From: Qipengyuania citrea
GTDB lineage: Bacteria > Pseudomonadota > Alphaproteobacteria > Sphingomonadales > Sphingomonadaceae
Assembly: GCF_009828015.1 (NCBI RefSeq)
Contig: NZ_WTYG01000001.1
Coordinates: 186,001-250,000, forward strand
Length of the DNA: 64,000 bases
Direction of reading: 5' to 3'
The notes under the pieces are model-generated. The model was given only the letters and a program-made list of their open reading frames with translations, was not told the DNA's origin and did no database searches. A program made the translations under genes and the position numbers. Shown piece by piece: positions 60,277 to 64,000 of this stretch (its first letter is position 1; every line of letters starts with the position of its first letter).

Positions 60277-62643
60277 ATGGGTAAAACACGCATCTCAAGA
60301 CTGGCAGCGCCAGTGCTCGTCCGCGGACGATCGCTTTTCAGCGGTCGCCTGTTCGAGCGCTTGCGTCACGTCCTGTGGGCGGCGCTGATCAGTCTGGCGC
60401 TCTACGCTGTGTTTCTGCTCCAACCAATCGACCAGTTTTTATGGCTTTTCCAATCTCGCGTAGCGGACCGGAACCCAACTGGCGACGTTGTCTTCGTTTC
60501 TTCGAATGAAGCCCTGAACGATACCGACAACCCGCAGACGCGTTTTCGGGTCGCAGCAGCTTTGGACGAACTCGATCGCCAGGGCGTGGGGAAAGTCTTT
60601 CTCGACATTCCATTCTCCACTTCAGAAAACGCGGCCGCCGACGCTCGCTTGGCTCGAGCGATTGCAGATTTGGGTCCTCGGATATCCCTCGTCGATCGGA
60701 TACTAGAGGGCCCGACCGGCGAGAGAATTCGTCGTACTACTTCACCGACAATCGCTGGCCCCGCGACCCGAGTAGTCTCTGACCAAACCGATCGCGACTG
60801 GTACGGTTTCGCATGGCGACTGCATTATGCGTATCAAAACGACGGGCGGGTAACGCGATCCCTTGGGGCCGCTATCGCAGGGGTGGAAGGCAACCCGAAT
60901 GAAACATTCTCGGTGGACTACGGGTTCGCCGTCGATCGCATCCCCACGCTTCAACTCGATGAGCTGTCGGGTAACGCTAGAAGCCTATCAGAGCTCGCCG
61001 CAGAAGTTACTGGAAAAACTGTCGTAATCGGACACTCAGGCTTGGTGGCTGGTAGCCAGCAACCAATGCCCCGCAAGATGGATGCGGCCGTCAGTTACGT
61101 TGACATATACGCGGGCGAATCGCTTAAGGCAGGACATACCGGAAGCTTGAGAGGGCCTATCGTACTCTCTTTCTTCGCGGCACTTCTATTGATTTCAATA
61201 GTCTTTAGCCGAGCTCGGAGACAGCGCTGGGTCGCCTATTCCGCGACCGTGCTCGTTGCCCCGGCGCTTTTGTACGCGGCAGCGAAGATCGGCATTCGTC
61301 TCGAGCTTTCGTACGCGCTGACTTTTCTGGCGATCTATGCAGCTTTGCGCTCGAGAATGCGATGGAAACGTCGGGTCGAAATGGTCAATCAGGAAACCGG
61401 GCTGGCGAAGCTGCGCGCTTTGGAAGCCCGGCTCATTCGTGACTCGGTGACCAATGGCCACATCGTCATCGCCAAGATTCAGAACTACGAGCGCGTGCTT
61501 AAGACACTGAGGGCCGATGACAAGGGCAGCTACGTGCTCAAACTCGTCGATCGGCTGCGCGCTGCCGATAGCAATTTGGTCGTTTACAGCGACGGCCACC
61601 ATCTCGGCTGGCATGTCGCAAACGATGACACCGATGCAGTGGTCGAGCACCTCGAAGGGCTTCGCGCCATATTTGCCGCCCCGATCCAGGTAGGTGGATT
61701 TTCCGTCGATGTCGGCATCACATTCGGCATCGCCGGTGTCGAAGGCGACCCTTCTGCCCGATTGGCGGCTGCGGTTGCTGCAGCAGAGGAAACCTCCGAA
61801 GCGCACAATCCGATTGCGATTGCCGAAACCGGTTCGCAAACCGACCTGCTGTGGGACATTTCGCTGCGGGCGCGCATCGACGATGCGATGGAAGCAGGCG
61901 AGATTTACTGCGTCTATCAGCCCAAGATCGACCTTCAGTCAAACGCAGTCGTCGGGGTGGAGGCACTGGTCCGCTGGCACGATCCGGCACGCGGCTTTAT
62001 CTCGCCAATGCATTTCATTCAGCAGTGCGAAAAAGCCGGACGGATGGAACATCTCACGCGCTACGTGCTGCAGAGCGCATGTTCCGCCGGACAACTCCTG
62101 CATTTCCGCGGGCATATGATTTCCATGTCGGTCAATATTTCGGCCACCCTGCTCAGCGACATGCGAGTGGTCGGCCTCGTGCGAAATGTGCTGCAGGCCA
62201 CCCGTTTCGATCCCTGTTTCCTGACATTGGAAATTACCGAGACCGCGCGTATTTCGGACCATGAAGTAGCTGCGACCATTCTCAACGAATTGCGCTCTAT
62301 CGGCGTGCGGATCTCGATGGATGACTTTGGCGTTGGAGCCGCGAATTACGAAGCCTTTTACGAGTTGCCGTTCGACGAGATCAAGATCGACCGCATGTTC
62401 GTCGCGAATATTGCGAAGGATCCCAAGGCCCGCGCTATCGTGGCCAGTATCGCTGCCATGGGGCGCGGAGCCCGAATCACTGTCGTCGCCGAAGGGCTCG
62501 AGAACCCGCAGGATATCCCAATGCTACAGGAAGCCGGTTGCCAACAGGTTCAGGGGTTCGCGTTCTCGCGCCCCCTCTCATTATCCAATTTGCTTGAATA
62601 TCAGGAGCTTGCCCCCGAGCAAACGTTATCAAACATAGTTTAG
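60277..62643 (+). CDS. CHASE2-degenerate GGDEF-EAL signalling protein
   Basis: The 788-residue inner-membrane protein has an N-terminal helix (about 33-50), a CHASE2 sensor domain in the periplasm (about 55-285), three more helices (about 290-350), and a GGDEF-like domain (about 380-520). There the catalytic motif is replaced by DGHHLGWHV, so it is inactive as cyclase. The EAL domain (about 530-780) keeps EALVR at 563, SVNIS, LEITET, MDDFG, IKID and AEGLE, so it should hydrolyse cyclic di-GMP. The long 240-base upstream gap suggests its own promoter. Confidence 0.88.
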   Translation: MGKTRISRLAAPVLVRGRSLFSGRLFERLRHVLWAALISLALYAVFLLQPIDQFLWLFQSRVADRNPTGDVVFVSSNEALNDTDNPQTRFRVAAALDELDRQGVGKVFLDIPFSTSENAAADARLARAIADLGPRISLVDRILEGPTGERIRRTTSPTIAGPATRVVSDQTDRDWYGFAWRLHYAYQNDGRVTRSLGAAIAGVEGNPNETFSVDYGFAVDRIPTLQLDELSGNARSLSELAAEVTGKTVVIGHSGLVAGSQQPMPRKMDAAVSYVDIYAGESLKAGHTGSLRGPIVLSFFAALLLISIVFSRARRQRWVAYSATVLVAPALLYAAAKIGIRLELSYALTFLAIYAALRSRMRWKRRVEMVNQETGLAKLRALEARLIRDSVTNGHIVIAKIQNYERVLKTLRADDKGSYVLKLVDRLRAADSNLVVYSDGHHLGWHVANDDTDAVVEHLEGLRAIFAAPIQVGGFSVDVGITFGIAGVEGDPSARLAAAVAAAEETSEAHNPIAIAETGSQTDLLWDISLRARIDDAMEAGEIYCVYQPKIDLQSNAVVGVEALVRWHDPARGFISPMHFIQQCEKAGRMEHLTRYVLQSACSAGQLLHFRGHMISMSVNISATLLSDMRVVGLVRNVLQATRFDPCFLTLEITETARISDHEVAATILNELRSIGVRISMDDFGVGAANYEAFYELPFDEIKIDRMFVANIAKDPKARAIVASIAAMGRGARITVVAEGLENPQDIPMLQEAGCQQVQGFAFSRPLSLSNLLEYQELAPEQTLSNIV

Positions 62644-62702
62644 ACTTTACAAACATACATGGTTAATGGCACTTAACTCTTGAGCAATCAGGAGTTGTGA
62701 TC

Positions 62703-62738
62703 ATGTGGAATATCTGGGAATGGCTGTTCGACGGTTGA
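62703..62738 (+). CDS. Trp-rich 11-residue micro-ORF
   Basis: MWNIWEWLFDG is encoded from an ATG placed 8 bases after CAGGAGT, an ideal ribosome-binding site. A strong terminator begins 20 bases after its stop. Three Trp in 11 residues recall amino-acid-responsive leader peptides such as TrpL, but the next gene is zwf, over 220 bases further. It may be a microprotein or a regulatory leader. Confidence 0.45.
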   Translation: MWNIWEWLFDG

Positions 62739-62758
62739 TCGAACACGACTAGAATTAC

Positions 62759-62785
62759 GAAGGGCCCCTTTCCGGGGCCCTTTTT
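62759..62785 (+). terminator. Strong Rho-independent terminator
   Basis: AAGGGCCCC pairs perfectly with GGGGCCCTT across TTTCC, with five T at 62781-62785. It ends either the EAL gene transcript or a short RNA carrying the 11-codon ORF. Confidence 0.85.
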
Positions 62786-63008
62786 CGTGGTCGCGCCGCA
62801 GCGGCTTGCTCGTGGAAACGAAGCTCCCGGCAGCTCGTTGATTGATAATGCTGCCAATCCGCCCCTGTGCTTCGCTGTTCTGCCCTGGTGGAAACACTCG
62901 TACGATCTTTACTCTGAAGAATAGGAATGCAGCCGACTGGCATGCCGGCTCCTGCGCTGATAACCGCTGCAGCCATGGATATCGCTGCATGATCCTCCGG
63001 TCCTTCGC

Positions 63009-64000
63009 ATGAACCTGCCTGCAGATCGCTTGCTGCTGTTCGGCGCCACCGGGGACCTCGCCCAGCGCATGCTGCTCCCCTCGCTCTGTGCGCTCGACGC
63101 TGACGGCTTGCTCGACAACGATCTAAAGATCGTCGCCACGGCACGTTCCGAAATGTCGACGCGCGACTATCGCGACTTTGCGCGCGCCGCGCTGGAGAAA
63201 TACCTTCCCGATCACCGCCGGGGCGGGGTTGCCGAATTCCTCAACCGGCTTAGCTATGTCCCCGTCGATGCCACCACGCGCGAGGGATACGATGCCCTTG
63301 CGACCGAAGTCGGCGCATATGACAAGGGACTGGCCATCTTCCTTTCGACCGCGCCCAGCCTGTTCGAACCCACGATCGAGGGTCTCGTCCACGCCGGCCT
63401 GGCGCAGGGCAATGTTCGCATCGGGCTCGAAAAACCGTTGGGAACCGACCTCGCCTCGAGCGAGGAGATCAACGACGCCGTCGCCAAGGCGTTCAGCGAA
63501 GACCGCATTTTCCGTATCGACCATTACCTCGGCAAGGAAACGGTCCAGAACCTGCTCGCCCTGCGCTTTGCCAATATGCTGTTCGAGCCGGTCTGGAATG
63601 CGACCTATATCGACCATGTGCAGATCACCGTTGCCGAGACGGTCGGCCTGGAATCGCGGGTGGCCTATTACGACGACAGCGGCGCGCTGCGTGACATGGT
63701 GCAGAACCACATGCTGCAACTGCTGGCGCTTGTCGCGATGGAACCGCCGACCAGCTTCGATGCAACGGCGGTCCGCGACGAGAAGGTAAAGGTGCTGCGC
63801 GCGCTGCGCCCGATCGCGCGGGAGGAGACCGTTACCGGGCAATACCGCGCCGGTGCCGTCGAAGGCACCGCCGTGCCCGGCTACGACCAGGAACTGGGCA
63901 AGGACAGCGATACCGAGACCTTTGTGGCCTTGAAGGCGCATGTCGACAACTGGCGCTGGAAGGGCGTTCCCTTCTACCTGCGGACGGGCAAACGGCTGCC
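63009..64000 (+). CDS. zwf: Glucose-6-phosphate dehydrogenase, partial at the window edge
   Basis: This enzyme oxidises glucose-6-phosphate to 6-phosphogluconolactone with NADP+, the entry to the Entner-Doudoroff and pentose-phosphate routes. About 330 residues are visible. The nucleotide loop FGATGDLAQR (about 11-20) and the active-site RIDHYLGKETVQNLLALRFA (from about 169) are clear. Start chosen at the ATG at 63009; the ribosome-binding site is weak. The gene runs off the right end. Confidence 0.95.
   Translation, partial: MNLPADRLLLFGATGDLAQRMLLPSLCALDADGLLDNDLKIVATARSEMSTRDYRDFARAALEKYLPDHRRGGVAEFLNRLSYVPVDATTREGYDALATEVGAYDKGLAIFLSTAPSLFEPTIEGLVHAGLAQGNVRIGLEKPLGTDLASSEEINDAVAKAFSEDRIFRIDHYLGKETVQNLLALRFANMLFEPVWNATYIDHVQITVAETVGLESRVAYYDDSGALRDMVQNHMLQLLALVAMEPPTSFDATAVRDEKVKVLRALRPIAREETVTGQYRAGAVEGTAVPGYDQELGKDSDTETFVALKAHVDNWRWKGVPFYLRTGKRL

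Noticed and set aside
1-64000. CRISPR arrays, insertion sequences, rRNA genes
   Set aside because: No regularly spaced repeats, transposase-like proteins or rRNA-like stretches were seen on either strand.

Overview
The window looks like chromosomal DNA of a marine alphaproteobacterium of the order Sphingomonadales, probably family Erythrobacteraceae. This is inferred from the moderately high G+C, the many TonB-dependent receptors, and the serS-surE-potassium channel-rimO neighbourhood. No rRNA gene, complete tRNA or CRISPR array is visible.

Region 1 (1 to about 43,124) is a dense metal-resistance island ending in a tyrosine integrase (41760-42941) and a detached 3' half of a tRNA-Val(CAC) gene (43075-43124). 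I read that half as the right attachment site; the left end lies outside the window. The island holds, in order: a leftward operon with a DUF2231 protein, two lipoproteins, a DUF5676 protein and a potassium channel; a divergent cnrYXH-like anti-sigma/sensor/ECF-sigma cassette joined to copAB; an NTF2-like gene; a DUF442 phosphatase and a persulfide dioxygenase; a leftward copper operon (cusC, cusB, cusA, cusF, a 39-aa membrane peptide, a multicopper oxidase); a CBS-domain protein; an 846-aa SDR-SPW-VKOR-like fusion; a cation transporter divergent from a MerR-ynfA pair around a textbook MerR operator; a TonB receptor with a Fur-box-like site; a tightly overlapping six-gene run (SpoIIAA-like, CDF, CaCA exchanger, small His-rich protein, ZIP-like, CzcD); czcICBA; a MerR/CDF/FTR1-cytochrome c group; a frameshifted second multicopper oxidase; and a third MerR gene whose operator matches the first.

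Together these genes cover periplasmic copper oxidation (CopA and the multicopper oxidases), trans-envelope export (CusCBA for Cu/Ag, CzcCBA for Co/Zn/Cd) and cytoplasm-to-periplasm export by four CDF proteins. Regulation appears to come from one ECF system and three MerR proteins.

Region 2 (43,169 to 64,000) looks like the core chromosome: a TPR-sulfotransferase, a TonB receptor, a BCCT transporter, a small glycine-rich protein, a TetR regulator divergent from another TonB receptor, a second sulfotransferase, serS-surE, a TrkA-N potassium channel, a DUF1761 protein, rimO, a CHASE2-degenerate GGDEF-EAL protein, a Trp-rich 11-codon ORF followed by a strong terminator, and the 5' part of zwf.

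All functional calls come from reading motifs in the translated sequence. No database search was run. Start codons were chosen from overlaps, ribosome-binding sites and signal peptides.
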